Assembly: GCA_007280915.1 (NCBI GenBank)
Contig: QYQL01000065.1
Coordinates: forward strand, 1-40,499
DNA length: 40,499 bases
Source: Verrucomicrobiaceae bacterium
Lineage (GTDB): Bacteria; Verrucomicrobiota; Verrucomicrobiia; Chthoniobacterales; Terrimicrobiaceae
Direction of reading: 5' to 3'
The position numbers were made by a program, and so were the translations under genes. Below are positions 25,055 through 35,418 of the stretch, in pieces. The notes beneath the pieces are model-generated. The model made no database searches. It saw only the letters and a program-made list of their open reading frames with translations, and was not told where the DNA came from. Within the stretch, counting starts at the first letter, position 1. Every line of letters starts with the position of its first letter.

Positions 25055-27511
25055 ATGATGCGCGCGGCCGCTGAACCCCCGCTCGCCACCGAGCCTCTGC
25101 CGGAATTCCAGGAAGTCGCAACGCCACTCAAGCGCACGGAGCTATTGTTGCGAGAGAGCGAATCACTGAGTAGCGCCGTGCTCAATTCCATGACGGCGAA
25201 CATCGCCGTGGTAGACCGCCACGGAACGATCATCGCCATCAACGATGGCTGGGAGCGCTTCGCGCAGGAGAACGGTGGCGATCCCGCGTCACCAAAATTC
25301 GGCGTGGGGACGAACTACCTGGAGGTCTGCGCACGGGCCGCGCGGGATTTGGGCGCGGAAGGGCAGGAGATTTTGGATGGCATCAAGGGAGTGCTGGCGC
25401 ATTCACAAGCCACGTTCAGTCACGAGTATCCCTGCCACTCGCCCACGGAACAACGATGGTTCTCCATGCTCGTCTCCCCCTTGGACCGGGCGGATGGCGG
25501 GGCGGTCATAACTCAAATTAACATCACCGAGCGCAAGCGGGCGGAGGAAGTGTTCTTCCGCTCGCAGCAAATGCTCGAGATCGTTCTGGATAATATCCCT
25601 GCGCGCGTTTTCTGGAAGGACCGGGATCTCATTTACTTGGGCTGCAACAGCGCCGGCGCCCGCGATGCCGGTCTTGGTGCCTCCAACGAGATTATTGGGA
25701 AGAGCGACTTCGATGTGGCGTGGAAAGACAGCGCGGATACATACCGGGCTGATGATCGCGCCGTGATGGAGAGCGGCATCCCCAAGATAGGCTATGAAGA
25801 AGCGATGCACCACCCGGATGGAAGCATCGGCTCCCTCATCACAAGCAAGCTTCCTCTGCGCGACAGGGAGGGTAATGTCTTCGGGGTGATGGGCACTTAC
25901 GAGGACATCACCGGGCGCAAGCGGGAGGAGATTGAAAACAGGCGGATGGCGACGGTGATACGGGACTCGAACGATGCGATCACGATTCAGGACTTCGAGG
26001 GCCGGATCACCGCCTGGAACCGCGGCGCCGAGCTGATGTATGGCTACGACGAGGCCGAGGCGCTGGAGGTGAACATCGAGCGCCTCACGGCCCCCGCCAA
26101 GGCGGCCGAGCAAAAGGATTTCATCCGGCGGCTGATCGCGGGTGAAGCCATCACCTCGTTTGAGACCCAGCGGGTCACCAAGGACGGTCGCGTGCTCGAT
26201 GTCTGGATGACGGTGACCAAACTCTTGGACGATGCTGGAAACCCGGTTGGCCTGGCCTCTACCGAGCGTGACATCACCGAGCGCAAACTCATGGAAGACC
26301 GGCTGGGAGCAGCACTCATCACCGCCGAGGCTGGCAACCGGGCAAAGAGCGAGTTCCTCGGTATTATGAGCCACGAGCTGCGCACGCCGCTCAATGGGGT
26401 GCTTGGTTGCTCCGAGCTCCTCACCTACACCACGCTCGACGAGGAACAGAGTTCGCTTGTGCAGACGGTCAGCAAATGCGGCGAGCACCTCTTGTCTATT
26501 GTCAAAGATATCCTCGATTTCTCCAGCATGGAGGCAGGCAAACTTGCGATCAATGTTGCGACGATGGCGGTCGCCGACGTCGTCGAGTTGTCAGCCCGGA
26601 CCGTCCAAATATCCGCCGCTGAAAAAGGGCTCGTATTTCGCCACGAGACAAATCGCGACGTGCCTCATCAGATCACCGGCGACGCACTTCGGATCCGCCA
26701 GATCCTCATCAACCTCCTCGGCAATGCCGTCAAATTTACATCCAGCGGATCGGTTGTCCTCCGCGTGGTGCCCGACGCAGAGGGCCGGTTCTTGGATTTC
26801 TCGGTCGAGGACACGGGTATTGGAATTTCTTCCGAGACGATCGGGCACCTGTTCAAGCCGTTCACACAGGTTGATTCCTCATCGACTCGGGCGTTTGGTG
26901 GCACCGGGCTCGGGCTGGCGATTTCGAAGCGCTTGGCCGAAGCCATGGGCGGCTCGATCACGGTCGCCTCGATTCCAGGCAACGGCAGCACGTTCACCTT
27001 CCACTTCCCGCTGGAATTAGCGCCTGTTTGTGCCGAAGGGATGGACTCCGTGCCGTCCAGTATTTCGGTTTGGGAAGGAAACAAATCTGCGCAGCCAGAG
27101 CCTCGTCCTCCAGTCCAAACGGGCGGGACGCCCAATGCAGGCAATCTGGTGCTCGTCGTCGAGGACAACCCAGAAAATAGCACGCTGGCGGGCAAAATGC
27201 TCCGGAGCCTCGGCTACAGCGCCGAATTCGCAGCCGATGGGGACAAGGCGGTCGAGGCATTCGTTACAGGTAAATATTTTGCCATTCTCATGGACGTGGT
27301 AATGCCGTCGATGAACGGCATTGATGCCACAAAAAATATCCGGAAGGTCGAATCCAAATCCCGCGTGCCGATCATCGCGCTCACCGCAAACGTGCTGCCC
27401 GAGAACCGCGAGCGGTGCCTCGCCGCAGGCATGGACGACTTTCTCACCAAACCGTTCAAACGTGCCGAGCTTGCTGGCATCCTTGCCCGCGCCATCGCCA
27501 AAGAACGGTAG
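25055..27511 (+). CDS. Hybrid sensor histidine kinase with three PAS domains and receiver
   Basis: 818 residues from the ATG at 25055, chosen because GGGAG lies 8 nt upstream. An ATG at 25040 and a TTG at 24920 are in-frame alternatives. Three PAS units end at TERKRAEE (about 157), TGRKREEI (about 285) and TERKLMED (about 407). HisKA follows with the H-box MSHELRTPLNG (phospho-acceptor His440). The ATPase domain has the N-box LINLLGNAVKF (about 550), DTGIGIS (about 587), FKPFTQVDSS and GGTGLGLAISKRL (about 615). A C-terminal receiver (about 697-815) has VVEDN, phospho-acceptor Asp747 in LMDVVMP, and the TKPFKR lysine. No transmembrane helix is visible, so it probably senses a cytoplasmic or redox signal. 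No partner regulator or output gene is adjacent; a separate Hpt or response regulator is likely elsewhere. Confidence 0.93.
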   Translation: MMRAAAEPPLATEPLPEFQEVATPLKRTELLLRESESLSSAVLNSMTANIAVVDRHGTIIAINDGWERFAQENGGDPASPKFGVGTNYLEVCARAARDLGAEGQEILDGIKGVLAHSQATFSHEYPCHSPTEQRWFSMLVSPLDRADGGAVITQINITERKRAEEVFFRSQQMLEIVLDNIPARVFWKDRDLIYLGCNSAGARDAGLGASNEIIGKSDFDVAWKDSADTYRADDRAVMESGIPKIGYEEAMHHPDGSIGSLITSKLPLRDREGNVFGVMGTYEDITGRKREEIENRRMATVIRDSNDAITIQDFEGRITAWNRGAELMYGYDEAEALEVNIERLTAPAKAAEQKDFIRRLIAGEAITSFETQRVTKDGRVLDVWMTVTKLLDDAGNPVGLASTERDITERKLMEDRLGAALITAEAGNRAKSEFLGIMSHELRTPLNGVLGCSELLTYTTLDEEQSSLVQTVSKCGEHLLSIVKDILDFSSMEAGKLAINVATMAVADVVELSARTVQISAAEKGLVFRHETNRDVPHQITGDALRIRQILINLLGNAVKFTSSGSVVLRVVPDAEGRFLDFSVEDTGIGISSETIGHLFKPFTQVDSSSTRAFGGTGLGLAISKRLAEAMGGSITVASIPGNGSTFTFHFPLELAPVCAEGMDSVPSSISVWEGNKSAQPEPRPPVQTGGTPNAGNLVLVVEDNPENSTLAGKMLRSLGYSAEFAADGDKAVEAFVTGKYFAILMDVVMPSMNGIDATKNIRKVESKSRVPIIALTANVLPENRERCLAAGMDDFLTKPFKRAELAGILARAIAKER

Positions 27512-27819
27512 CACAAGACGAGAGCATTAAAGTGTCTCCTTCGATGGGAGCTTTGGGCGAAGCAAAACCCACGCATCCGCTTGAACCCGGTGGGAACGAC
27601 CACGCCGAGCCACCGCCTGGACGAAATACGTCAGAGTCAAGGTCGTGTAGAGGGATGTTGCCGGAGAACCCAGCTGATTCTCCAGCGGCACCGGTCGCAC
27701 ACTACCTGAGACCTCGAAGTCGGAAATCCGAGAAATTCAATTATGTCCTGAGACGCTGCCCGCGTGGAGTTCCAACAGGGCGGCATCCGCGGCGCGGTCG
27801 TTCGACCATTTCGAGTCGC
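27512..27819. other. 308-bp intergenic gap between convergent genes
   Basis: No convincing reading frame lies here. A weak hairpin GGAGAA-N9-TTCTCC (27663-27683) and 5-bp dyads at 27720-27731 and 27796-27807 are present without T-runs, so no standard terminator can be called. In particular there is no small-subunit gene (ilvN) after acetolactate synthase. Confidence 0.6.
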
Positions 27820-29595
27820 CTATTCGGTAATGATGTCCCGGTAGGTTTTTCCAGCCGGGATCATCGGGAGCACGTGCTCGGTGTAGGGGGTCATCACGTC
27901 AAGGACGTAAGCCTCCTTCGAAGCGAGCAGGCGCTGAATGGCTGCGCGAAGATCCTTTTTGTGGAGCACGCGCTCGCAGGTCACGCCGAAGCCCTTGCAG
28001 AGCTGGACATAGTCCGGGTAGATCCGCTTGAGATCCTTCGGGTCGCCGAGGAATGTGTGGCCGCGGTTGCCGCCGTGGAAACGGTCCTCCCACTGCACCA
28101 CCATGCCGAGGTGCTGGTTGTTGAGGATGATCGCCTTGGCGGCGATCCCCTCGATATGGGCGGTCGCAAGTTCCTGGACATTCATCAGGAATGATCCGTC
28201 GCCGTCGATGTCGATGACCTCCTTGTCCGGACGGGCGACTTTTGCACCCAGAGCGGCGGGAAATCCAAACCCCATCGAACCGAGCCCGGCGGATGTCACA
28301 AACGTGCGCGGCTTCGTGAAGTTGTAGAACTGGCCGGCCCACATCTGGTGCTGGCCCACGCCCGTGGTGATGATCGCATTCCCCTTGGTGAGTTCGCAGA
28401 GCTCCCGGATGACATGCTGCGGCTGGATCGTATCCGGCGTGTCCTTGAAACTGAGCGGATGCGCGGCCTTCCATTTCGCGATCTGGCGGAACCAGTCGGC
28501 GTAACGGCCCTGCCCCTTGGCCTGGCGCTTGAAGCCGGCCTGGTCGAGCATCTTGTTCAAACGTCCGAGCGCGTATTTGAGGTCGCTGAGCACCGGGAGA
28601 CGCACCAGTTTGTTCTTGTTGATCTCCGAGTTGTCGATGTCGATGTGGACGATCGTGCCGTGCTCGCAGAAATTCTCGACCTTGCCGGTCACGCGGTCGT
28701 CGAAGCGCACGCCGATGGCCAGCAGGAGGTCCGCCTCGTTCACCGCGTTGTTGGCATAAACCGTCCCGTGCATGCCCAGCCACTTGAGCGAGAGCGGATG
28801 CGTCTCCGGGAAGCAACCGATGCCCATGAGGGTGGTCGCCACCGGGATCCGGGTGCGCTCGGCAAACTCCAGCAGCTCCGCCGAAGCGTCGCCGGAAATC
28901 ACGCCGCCACCGCAATAGATCATCGGCTTCTTAGCGTGTTCGAGCATGCCGACAATTTCGTGAAGAGCCGCGTCGTCCGCCTTCTTGTCCGGCTTGTAGC
29001 CGCGCAGACTCACGGTCTTCGGAAAAACCGGCTGCGCCGTCGCGTTCTGGATGTTTTTCGGAATGTCGATGAGGACAGGGCCCGGCCGGCCGGACTGCGC
29101 GATGTGGAAAGCCTCCTTCACGATGCGCGGGATCTCGTTGATGTCCCACACGAGGTAGCTGTGCTTGACCATCGGCAGCGTCATCCCGAACACGTCGGTC
29201 TCCTGGAACGCGCCGCGACCGATCATCTCCTGTGGCACCTGGCCGGTGATGGCCACGAGCGGGATCGAATCCATGAAGGCGTCGGCAATTCCGGTCACGA
29301 GATTGGTCGCTCCCGGCCCCGAGGTCGCCATGCAAACCCCGGCCCTGCCGGTCACCCGGGCATAACCCTCCGCCGCAAACACGCCTCCCTGCTCATGGCG
29401 GGGGAGAATCGTGCGGATCTTCTTCGTCTTCGTAAGCGCCTGGTGCAACGGCATCGAGCACCCGCCGGGATAGGCGAAAATGACGTCCACGCCCTCGCGT
29501 TCAAGGCACTCGACGAGGATCTCCGCCCCGTTCATGACTTTCCCGCGCTCCGGCGCGGGTTTGGCGGAAGGTTTCGTGGATCGTTTGGTTTTCAT
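27820..29595 (-). CDS. ilvB: Acetolactate synthase large (catalytic) subunit
   Basis: 591 residues from the ATG at 29595; a more upstream ATG (29622) is possible. A basic Lys/Ser/Pro leader of 20 residues precedes the conserved [25 protein letters not shown]. This thiamine-diphosphate enzyme condenses two pyruvates (or pyruvate with 2-oxobutyrate) in valine, leucine and isoleucine synthesis. The cofactor-activating Glu is Glu68 in PRHEQGG. The ThDP motif runs from GDG (465-467) to NN (492-493). The FAD-binding middle domain (for example [14 protein letters not shown] and [11 protein letters not shown]) is complete. The regulatory small subunit gene that normally follows is absent. It lies downstream of polyphosphate glucokinase, separated by 137 bp that may hold its own promoter. 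Confidence 0.96.
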   Translation of the reverse strand: MKTKRSTKPSAKPAPERGKVMNGAEILVECLEREGVDVIFAYPGGCSMPLHQALTKTKKIRTILPRHEQGGVFAAEGYARVTGRAGVCMATSGPGATNLVTGIADAFMDSIPLVAITGQVPQEMIGRGAFQETDVFGMTLPMVKHSYLVWDINEIPRIVKEAFHIAQSGRPGPVLIDIPKNIQNATAQPVFPKTVSLRGYKPDKKADDAALHEIVGMLEHAKKPMIYCGGGVISGDASAELLEFAERTRIPVATTLMGIGCFPETHPLSLKWLGMHGTVYANNAVNEADLLLAIGVRFDDRVTGKVENFCEHGTIVHIDIDNSEINKNKLVRLPVLSDLKYALGRLNKMLDQAGFKRQAKGQGRYADWFRQIAKWKAAHPLSFKDTPDTIQPQHVIRELCELTKGNAIITTGVGQHQMWAGQFYNFTKPRTFVTSAGLGSMGFGFPAALGAKVARPDKEVIDIDGDGSFLMNVQELATAHIEGIAAKAIILNNQHLGMVVQWEDRFHGGNRGHTFLGDPKDLKRIYPDYVQLCKGFGVTCERVLHKKDLRAAIQRLLASKEAYVLDVMTPYTEHVLPMIPAGKTYRDIITE

Positions 29596-29732
29596 TGAAA
29601 TGGAATAAATGGAACCATCCATATTAAATTCCAACCGACTGTGCTGGCGAGTAAAAACTTGCTCAACTCAAAGGCCCGAACTCAGGAACTTCGCGCTGAT
29701 TTTACGCGAACACTGGAGGGGTGAACGACGGC

Positions 29733-30497
29733 TCAGATGGCCGGGAGGTCCATGCCCGGCGGGCGGGCGGCGAGGCAGGCCGCGCCGATGATGCCGGCTT
29801 CATTGCGCATCTGGGCGGCCTCGACGAGGACTTCGGTTTTCGAGGTGAGGAAAGGGAGAAACTTCTCGGATTTCTTGCTGACGCCGCCGCCGATGATGAA
29901 GAGGTCGGGTGAGAAGAGTTTTTCGAGTTCCGCGAGGTATTCGCTGACCCGGTCCGCCCATTCCTCCCAACTGAGGTTCTTTTCCTCGCGCACTTTTTCG
30001 GAGGCGCGCTTCTCGGCGTCCTTGCCGCGCATCTGGAGGTGGCCGAACTCCGAGTTCGGGAGGAGCCTGCCGTCATTGAAGATCGCCGAGCCGATGCCGG
30101 TGCCGAACGTGAGGAGGATGACCACGCCGTTGCGGCCGCGGCCCGCTCCGAACTGCATCTCCGCGATGCCCGCGGCGTCGGCATCGTTGACCACGGTGAC
30201 AGCGCCCCCGAGGTGATTGGTGAAAAGCGCGCCGGCATCAGTGCCCACCCAGGATTCATCCACATTGGCGGCCGAATAGACGACGCCCTTTTTGACGATG
30301 GCGGGAAACGTGATCCCGGCGGGACCCGAGTAACCGAAGTGCTTGGAGATCTCATCCACCACGTCCGCCACGGCATTCGGAAGCGCGGGCTTCGGTGTCG
30401 GGATGCGGAAGCGCTCGGCGACGAGTTCGCCGGTTTCAACGTTCACGGGCGCACCTTTGATTCCGGTGCCGCCGATATCAATGCCGAGGATGTTCAT
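29733..30497 (-). CDS. ppgK: Polyphosphate glucokinase (ROK family)
   Basis: 254 residues from the ATG at 30497, where the protein begins directly at the phosphate-binding [16 protein letters not shown] longer in-frame extension has a poor N-terminus. Other marks are VVNDADAAG (catalytic Asp region), [38 protein letters not shown] and [16 protein letters not shown]. These resemble the actinobacterial polyphosphate glucokinases closely in arrangement. The enzyme phosphorylates glucose using inorganic polyphosphate, and often ATP as well. The usual zinc-binding Cys cluster of ROK repressors is missing, as expected for this branch. It lies between sucB and ilvB on the same strand. No Shine-Dalgarno is seen. 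Phosphate-donor preference cannot be settled from sequence. Confidence 0.9.
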   Translation of the reverse strand: MNILGIDIGGTGIKGAPVNVETGELVAERFRIPTPKPALPNAVADVVDEISKHFGYSGPAGITFPAIVKKGVVYSAANVDESWVGTDAGALFTNHLGGAVTVVNDADAAGIAEMQFGAGRGRNGVVILLTFGTGIGSAIFNDGRLLPNSEFGHLQMRGKDAEKRASEKVREEKNLSWEEWADRVSEYLAELEKLFSPDLFIIGGGVSKKSEKFLPFLTSKTEVLVEAAQMRNEAGIIGAACLAARPPGMDLPAI

Positions 30498-30510
30498 AGG
30501 GAGAATGTGG

Positions 30511-30598
30511 AATGCGAAATGTGAAATAACAAAACCCGCGAAGCGGCTCAAGGCCGCCAGCGGCCCCATTCCGAATTTCCCATTTCGAATTTCGCATT
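30511..30598. repeat. Inverted-repeat spacer between sucB and ppgK
   Basis: A perfect 10-bp inverted repeat (AATGCGAAAT at 30511-30520, ATTTCGCATT at 30589-30598) encloses an inner GC-rich dyad, GGCCGC-ca-GCGGCC (30552-30565). Degenerate GAAATTC/GGAATG-like words fill the flanks. It fills the gap immediately after the sucB stop, so it may end or attenuate the sucAB transcript. Its word content recalls the 18121-18197 repeat. Confidence 0.55.
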
Positions 30599-30599
30599 T

Positions 30600-31685
30600 T
30601 TATTGATCAAGAAAGAGCCTGACCGGGTTTTCGATGCAGTCCTTGACGCGGATGAGGAACGTGACGGCTTCCTTGCCGTCCACGAGCCGGTGGTCGTAGC
30701 TGAGGGCGAGATACATCATCGGTCGGGCGACGATCTTTCCGTCCATGACGACCGGACGCTCCTGGATTTTGTGCATGCCGAGGATTCCGCTCTGCGGGGG
30801 ATTGAGGATCGGCGTGCTGAGGAGCGACCCGTAGATGCCGCCGTTGGAAATGGTGAAGATCCCGCCCTGGAGGTCGTCGAGCGAGACCTTGCCCTCGCGG
30901 GCCTTGACGGCGTAGTGGGCGAGCTTGTTCTCTATCTCCGCGAACGACATCTTTTCGCACTCGCGAAGGACCGGAACGATGAGCCCCCGCTCGGTGCCGA
31001 CGGCGACGCCGATGTCGAACGCGTTGTTGAGGATGAGGTCGTCGCCGTCGATGCGCGAGTTGATCGCGGGGATGGCCTGGAGCGCGTCCACGACAGCCTT
31101 GATGAAAAAGCTCATGAACCCGAGCTTGACGCCGTGCTTCGCGGTGAACTGCTCCTGGAGGTCTTTGCGGAGTGCCATGACTGCTGTCATGTCGCATTCG
31201 TTGAAGGTCGTGAGGATCGCGGCCGTATGCTGGGCCATGACGAGCTGCGCCGCGATTTTCCGGCGGAGGGGCGAAAGTTTTTTTCGGACCGCGCGGGATT
31301 CTGGAGCGGCCGGCGTGGAGGGAGCCATCGAGGAGAACGCTGCGGCCGGAACGGCGGGAGCGGCCGGAGATGGCGCGGGGTTGGAAACCGGCGCGGACGG
31401 CGTCGGAGCGGTTTTCGTCGCCAGTTTTCCGGGATCGGGCTGTTTGGCGGCGGATGGTTCGATCTCGGCCACGACCTGCCCGATCTTCACCTCATCGCCC
31501 TCGGCCACCTTGACGTGGACGACGCCCGCTTCAGGAGCGGTGACTTCCTGGGAAACCTTGTCGGTCTCGAGCGTGAAAAGAGTGTCGTCCTTGCGGACCG
31601 TGTCGCCTTCTTTTTTGTGCCAGACGGAGAGGACGCCGGAGGAGATCGATTCTCCGACGGCAGGGACTTTCACTTCGATGTTCAT
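30600..31685 (-). CDS. sucB: 2-oxoglutarate dehydrogenase E2 (dihydrolipoamide succinyltransferase), lacking an E3-binding domain
   Basis: 361 residues from the ATG at 31685, which directly begins the lipoyl domain [13 protein letters not shown]; upstream in-frame sequence is the sucA 3' end read in another frame. The lipoyl domain (1-77) has the lipoylated Lys43 in ETDKVSQ. An Ala/Pro-rich linker (about 78-131) leads straight into the catalytic domain (about 134-361). That domain has [20 protein letters not shown] and the active-site DHRLVDG (331-337, His332 and Asp336). The peripheral subunit-binding domain, normally between linker and catalytic core in bacterial E2, is not there, which explains the short length. 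It starts 11 bp after sucA. No dihydrolipoamide dehydrogenase gene follows. Confidence 0.93.
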   Translation of the reverse strand: MNIEVKVPAVGESISSGVLSVWHKKEGDTVRKDDTLFTLETDKVSQEVTAPEAGVVHVKVAEGDEVKIGQVVAEIEPSAAKQPDPGKLATKTAPTPSAPVSNPAPSPAAPAVPAAAFSSMAPSTPAAPESRAVRKKLSPLRRKIAAQLVMAQHTAAILTTFNECDMTAVMALRKDLQEQFTAKHGVKLGFMSFFIKAVVDALQAIPAINSRIDGDDLILNNAFDIGVAVGTERGLIVPVLRECEKMSFAEIENKLAHYAVKAREGKVSLDDLQGGIFTISNGGIYGSLLSTPILNPPQSGILGMHKIQERPVVMDGKIVARPMMYLALSYDHRLVDGKEAVTFLIRVKDCIENPVRLFLDQ

Positions 31686-31696
31686 CGGGATGGGAT

Positions 31697-34447
31697 TTAC
31701 ACCTCGAACGCCTGTTTGACCAGCGTGGCTTGCTGTGCTTTGTGGGTGCCGAGCGATCCGGCCGCAGTGCTGGCGCTTTCCGGGCGACCCGCGTAGCCAA
31801 TCAGCGAGCCGACAAGCCCGGCGATCTTTGGAGCAATGAAATTCCACGCGCCCATGTTCTCTGGTTCTTCCTGGCACCAAACGTAGCGTCGGGCACTCGG
31901 ATAGCGGCGGACAATGCGCACGAGCTTTTCTCTGTAGAGCGGGTAGAGCTGTTCGATGCGGATGATCGCCGTTGTTTCCTCCTGCCCGGCTTCCTTGCGT
32001 CCGCGAACGAGGTCGTAGCAAACCTTGCCCGAGCAGAAGACGATCCGCGTCACCTTTTCGGGCGCGGTGACGGTCTGGTCATCGAGGATCTCGAAGAAGC
32101 GGGAGTTCGTGAAATCCTCCGTGCGGGAGACGGCATCCTCCGATCGCAGGAGGCTCTTCGGCGTCATGATGACGAGCGGCTTGCGGAACCCGCGGTGGAT
32201 CTGGCGGCGCAGCGCGTGGAAATACTGCGCGGGAGTCGTGAGGTTGCAGACCTGCATGTTGTCCTCGGCGCAGAGCTGGAGAAAGCGTTCCAGCCTCGCG
32301 CTCGAATGCTCCGGACCCTGGCCTTCGTATCCATGGGGAAGGAGCATCACGATCGAGCTCGGCCGACGCCATTTCGATTCGGCGGATGCGATGAACTGGT
32401 CGATGATGATCTGGGCGCCATTGACAAAATCGCCGAACTGGGCCTCCCAGATGCAGAGCATCGACGGAAAATCCATCGAATACCCGTAGTCGAAGCCGAG
32501 CACTGCATATTCTGAGAGCGGGCTGTTGTAGACGCAGAACCGCTCCTGCTTCGGCGCGATGTTCATGAGCGGGACATAATACCGCTCGCGGTTCACCTCG
32601 TCGTAGAGCACGGAGTTCCGGTGGCTGAACGTGCCGCGCCGGCTGTCCTGTCCGGAGAGCCGGACCGGCGTGTTCTCCAGCATCAGAGAGCCGAATGCCA
32701 GAAGCTCCGCATACCCCCAGTCATACGGCCCGCCGGCTTTCCAGACCTGCAGCCGCCGGTCGAGCACGGTGCGCTGGATTTTCGGCACGACACGGAAATC
32801 TTCCGGCACTGTTGTGAGCGCCTTCACGAGTTGTTCGAGCATTCCCGCGGAGATTGCCGTGTTTGCGGGCTCGTGCGTGTAGGGCGGCTGGAAAATCGCG
32901 GTCGAGCCCGCGAACTCGCTCTTCTGGGAATCCAGCGGCTTCTTCGCTTCAACGAGCGCGGCCTCGAGTTCTGCGAGCGACTCCGCCTTGATCCCGGCGG
33001 CTTCCTCCGCGCTCACGGTTCCGGCCGCAGCGGCCTGCGCGGCGAATTTCGCGCTGAGGAGCGGGTGGTTCTTGATCGTGTTGTAGAGGTCCGGCTGGGT
33101 GAAGCTCGGCTCGTCGGTCTCGTTGTGCCCGTGCCGGCGGTAGCAGTAAATATCGACGACGACATCGCGGCCGAACTCCTGACGGAACTCGATCGCCATC
33201 CGAGCGACTTCGATGACCGCGATCGGATCCTCGCCGTTCACGTGGAAAACCGGAACCTCGATCATCTTGGCGATGTCGGTGCAATACATCGTGGAGCGTC
33301 CGTCAGCCGGCATCGTGGTGAAGCCGATCTGGTTGTTGACCACGAAGTGGACGGTCCCGCCCGTGCGGTAGCCGGGAAGCTGCGACATGTTGAAGACCTC
33401 CGCGACGATCCCCTGGCCGATGAATGCCGCGTCGCCGTGGATGAGGACCGGAACGACTTTTTTTCGCTCCGTCGTGTCGCCGACGATGCGCTGCCGGGCG
33501 CGCGCCTTGCCCTGAACGACCGGATCCACCGCCTCGAGGTGGCTCGGATTTGCCGCGAGGCGGATCTCGACCTCGTAGCCGCTCTTCAGCGTGCGCGTCG
33601 TCTGGTAGCCGAGGTGGTATTTGACATCGCCGTTGCCGCCGACGAGCTCGGGAATGAAGTTGTCCTGGAACTCATTGAAGATCACCTGCAGCGGCTTGTT
33701 CAGGAAATTTCCCAGCACATTCAGCCGCCCGCGGTGGGCCATCCCCATCACCAGCTCCTGGATCCCGCGCACCTCGCAGGATTGCAGGATCGCGTCGAGC
33801 GCGAGGATGAGCGCCTCGCCGCCCTCGAGAGAAAACCGCTTCTGCCCGACATACTTCGTGTGGATGAACGACTCGAACGTCTCCGCCTCGAAAATTTTCC
33901 TGAGGATGTCCCGGTGGGATTCCGGGGTGTTCAGGTTTTCCGCCGCGCGGTTTTCGATCCGGTCGCGAACCCAGTTGCGCACCTTCGGGTTCTGGATGTG
34001 GACAAATTCGGCACCGATCGTCCCGCAGTATGTTGCCTGGAGGTCGGCAATCATATCCCGCAGCGTCATCTTGTGGTCGTCCCGGAAGAAGCGTGAGGAC
34101 ACGAGCAGGTCGAGATCCTTTTCCACAAAACCCAGTTCGCGGAGGCTGAGGAGAGGATTCTCCCGCGGCCTGTCGCTGAGCGGATCCACGTGGGCCATCG
34201 AGTGCCCCATCGTCCGGTAGGCATAGACAAGAGCATCGACCCGCGTCTGCAGCGAAGGCGCGACGGCTCCCTCAGCCGGCTCATCCGGCGCCGAAGATCC
34301 ATTCCTGTGGCTTCTCGCGTATCCCAGCTCGAACCCCTCAAAAAATGCCGCCCAGTCGGGATCCACCGAATGACGGTCTTCCAGCCAGCGTTCGTAATTC
34401 TGGTCAATCAGCGCCTCGTTTGACCGGGCGGAGAGCGATGTGTTCAT
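31697..34447 (-). CDS. sucA: 2-oxoglutarate dehydrogenase E1 component
   Basis: 916 residues, close to the usual length of about 930. It decarboxylates 2-oxoglutarate with thiamine diphosphate and passes the succinyl group to the lipoyl arm of E2 in the TCA cycle. The N-terminus carries the E1o-specific motif [20 protein letters not shown], which in relatives contacts E2. Then come [18 protein letters not shown], the ThDP/Mg segment [14 protein letters not shown] and NNQIGFTT. The transketolase-type C-terminal part includes [40 protein letters not shown] and [10 protein letters not shown]. The upstream 172 bp separates it from the divergent permease gene. The ATG follows TTGACATAACGC and has no Shine-Dalgarno. 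Confidence 0.97.
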   Translation of the reverse strand: MNTSLSARSNEALIDQNYERWLEDRHSVDPDWAAFFEGFELGYARSHRNGSSAPDEPAEGAVAPSLQTRVDALVYAYRTMGHSMAHVDPLSDRPRENPLLSLRELGFVEKDLDLLVSSRFFRDDHKMTLRDMIADLQATYCGTIGAEFVHIQNPKVRNWVRDRIENRAAENLNTPESHRDILRKIFEAETFESFIHTKYVGQKRFSLEGGEALILALDAILQSCEVRGIQELVMGMAHRGRLNVLGNFLNKPLQVIFNEFQDNFIPELVGGNGDVKYHLGYQTTRTLKSGYEVEIRLAANPSHLEAVDPVVQGKARARQRIVGDTTERKKVVPVLIHGDAAFIGQGIVAEVFNMSQLPGYRTGGTVHFVVNNQIGFTTMPADGRSTMYCTDIAKMIEVPVFHVNGEDPIAVIEVARMAIEFRQEFGRDVVVDIYCYRRHGHNETDEPSFTQPDLYNTIKNHPLLSAKFAAQAAAAGTVSAEEAAGIKAESLAELEAALVEAKKPLDSQKSEFAGSTAIFQPPYTHEPANTAISAGMLEQLVKALTTVPEDFRVVPKIQRTVLDRRLQVWKAGGPYDWGYAELLAFGSLMLENTPVRLSGQDSRRGTFSHRNSVLYDEVNRERYYVPLMNIAPKQERFCVYNSPLSEYAVLGFDYGYSMDFPSMLCIWEAQFGDFVNGAQIIIDQFIASAESKWRRPSSIVMLLPHGYEGQGPEHSSARLERFLQLCAEDNMQVCNLTTPAQYFHALRRQIHRGFRKPLVIMTPKSLLRSEDAVSRTEDFTNSRFFEILDDQTVTAPEKVTRIVFCSGKVCYDLVRGRKEAGQEETTAIIRIEQLYPLYREKLVRIVRRYPSARRYVWCQEEPENMGAWNFIAPKIAGLVGSLIGYAGRPESASTAAGSLGTHKAQQATLVKQAFEV

Positions 34448-34619
34448 GCGTTATGTCAAATTTCATGCCGCTGAAGCCGAGAAAGCCCTGCAGCGGATAA
34501 GTGACGGTTACCATGTGGCATGCCCGGCTGTTCCGCAAGCTGCAGATTATGAATCTGTGCATGCCGATTTTCCGCGCATCGTCGATCGACACCGGCGCGG
34601 ATTCCATCCAGCATCGGGA

Positions 34620-35363
34620 ATGCTGGAATCTCCCTGGCAATGGGCGCTCGCCTACGGCGCGGCGGTTTGTATCGGTCTGAGCAAGACCGGATTCGGCGGC
34701 GTGGGAATGTTCGCCGTGCTGCTGATGGCGCAGGTGATGCCCGCGCGGGAGTCCACCGGGGCGGTGCTACCCCTTTTGATCGTGGCCGACGTGTTTGCCA
34801 TCCACGCCTTCCGGCAGTTCACCGTGTGGCGACACCTGATAAAAATGCTGCCGCCAGCGATCCTGGGGATTGTGAGCGGCTGGCTGCTGATGCCCCACCT
34901 CTCCGCAAGGGTTTTCGGCCCGCTGATCGGATGGATGGTGGTCGCACTCGTCGTGCTCACTGTTGCCCAAAAGGTGTCCGGTCGGCTCACAGCGGCAGCG
35001 GTCGAGCACCCCTCGATCGCCTGGCCGCTCGGTTGGACCGCCGGAGTCACGACCATGCTGGCCAATGCGGCGGGCGCGGTGATGACGATCTACCTGCTGG
35101 CCTGCAGGCTCCCGAAATACGAGTTCGTGGGGACCGCCGCCTGGTTCTTTTTCATTGTCAACGTGATCAAGGTCCCTTTCAGCGCGTCGCTCGGTCTGAT
35201 CAACGGCCACTCGCTCCTCCTGAACCTGATGCTGGTGCCCGGGATCGTGGCCGGGGTGGCTGCGGGACGGTTTTTCCTCAGGAAGATCAATCAGGCGGCT
35301 TTCGAGTGGCTGATGATCATTTTTTCGCTGGCGGGCGGATTGAAGCTCGTCATCGCAGGCTGA
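34620..35363 (+). CDS. TauE/SafE (TSUP) family membrane permease
   Basis: 247 residues from the ATG at 34620. This is the start at which the protein enters its first membrane helix (WALAYGAAVCIGLSKTGFGGVGMF), and the in-frame sequence upstream does not look protein-like. It has about seven or eight hydrophobic helices and the two-fold family pattern, with a Gly-rich GLSKTGFGG loop in the first half and an ANAAGAVMTIYLLACRLPKYEFVGTAAWFFFIVN segment in the second. TSUP proteins export or import sulfite, organosulfonates or related anions; the substrate here is not deducible. It is divergent from sucA. The hibernation-factor gene follows after 55 bp. Confidence 0.9.
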   Translation: MLESPWQWALAYGAAVCIGLSKTGFGGVGMFAVLLMAQVMPARESTGAVLPLLIVADVFAIHAFRQFTVWRHLIKMLPPAILGIVSGWLLMPHLSARVFGPLIGWMVVALVVLTVAQKVSGRLTAAAVEHPSIAWPLGWTAGVTTMLANAAGAVMTIYLLACRLPKYEFVGTAAWFFFIVNVIKVPFSASLGLINGHSLLLNLMLVPGIVAGVAAGRFFLRKINQAAFEWLMIIFSLAGGLKLVIAG

Positions 35364-35418
35364 ACCTCCGCGCCGCTTTTTGCTGGCGCGCAACCCATGC
35401 CCGCGCCAAGATATAGGT

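Noticed and set aside
27512-27819. Possible small-subunit gene or terminator after ilvB
   Set aside because: No frame with ACT-domain features and no stem followed by a T-run was found; only weak dyads.
28348-29598. Open frame of 416 codons on the plus strand
   Set aside because: Antisense to acetolactate synthase; no family features.
31686-32021. N-terminal extension of sucB by 112 residues
   Set aside because: This in-frame sequence is the sucA 3' end in another frame. The lipoyl domain begins exactly at the ATG at 31685.
32621-34096. Open frame of 491 codons on the plus strand
   Set aside because: Antisense to sucA, whose protein is full length and conserved.
34440-34619. N-terminal extension of the TauE/SafE permease by 60 residues
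   Set aside because: Composition is not membrane-protein-like, it has no homology to the family start, and it overlaps the sucA start region.
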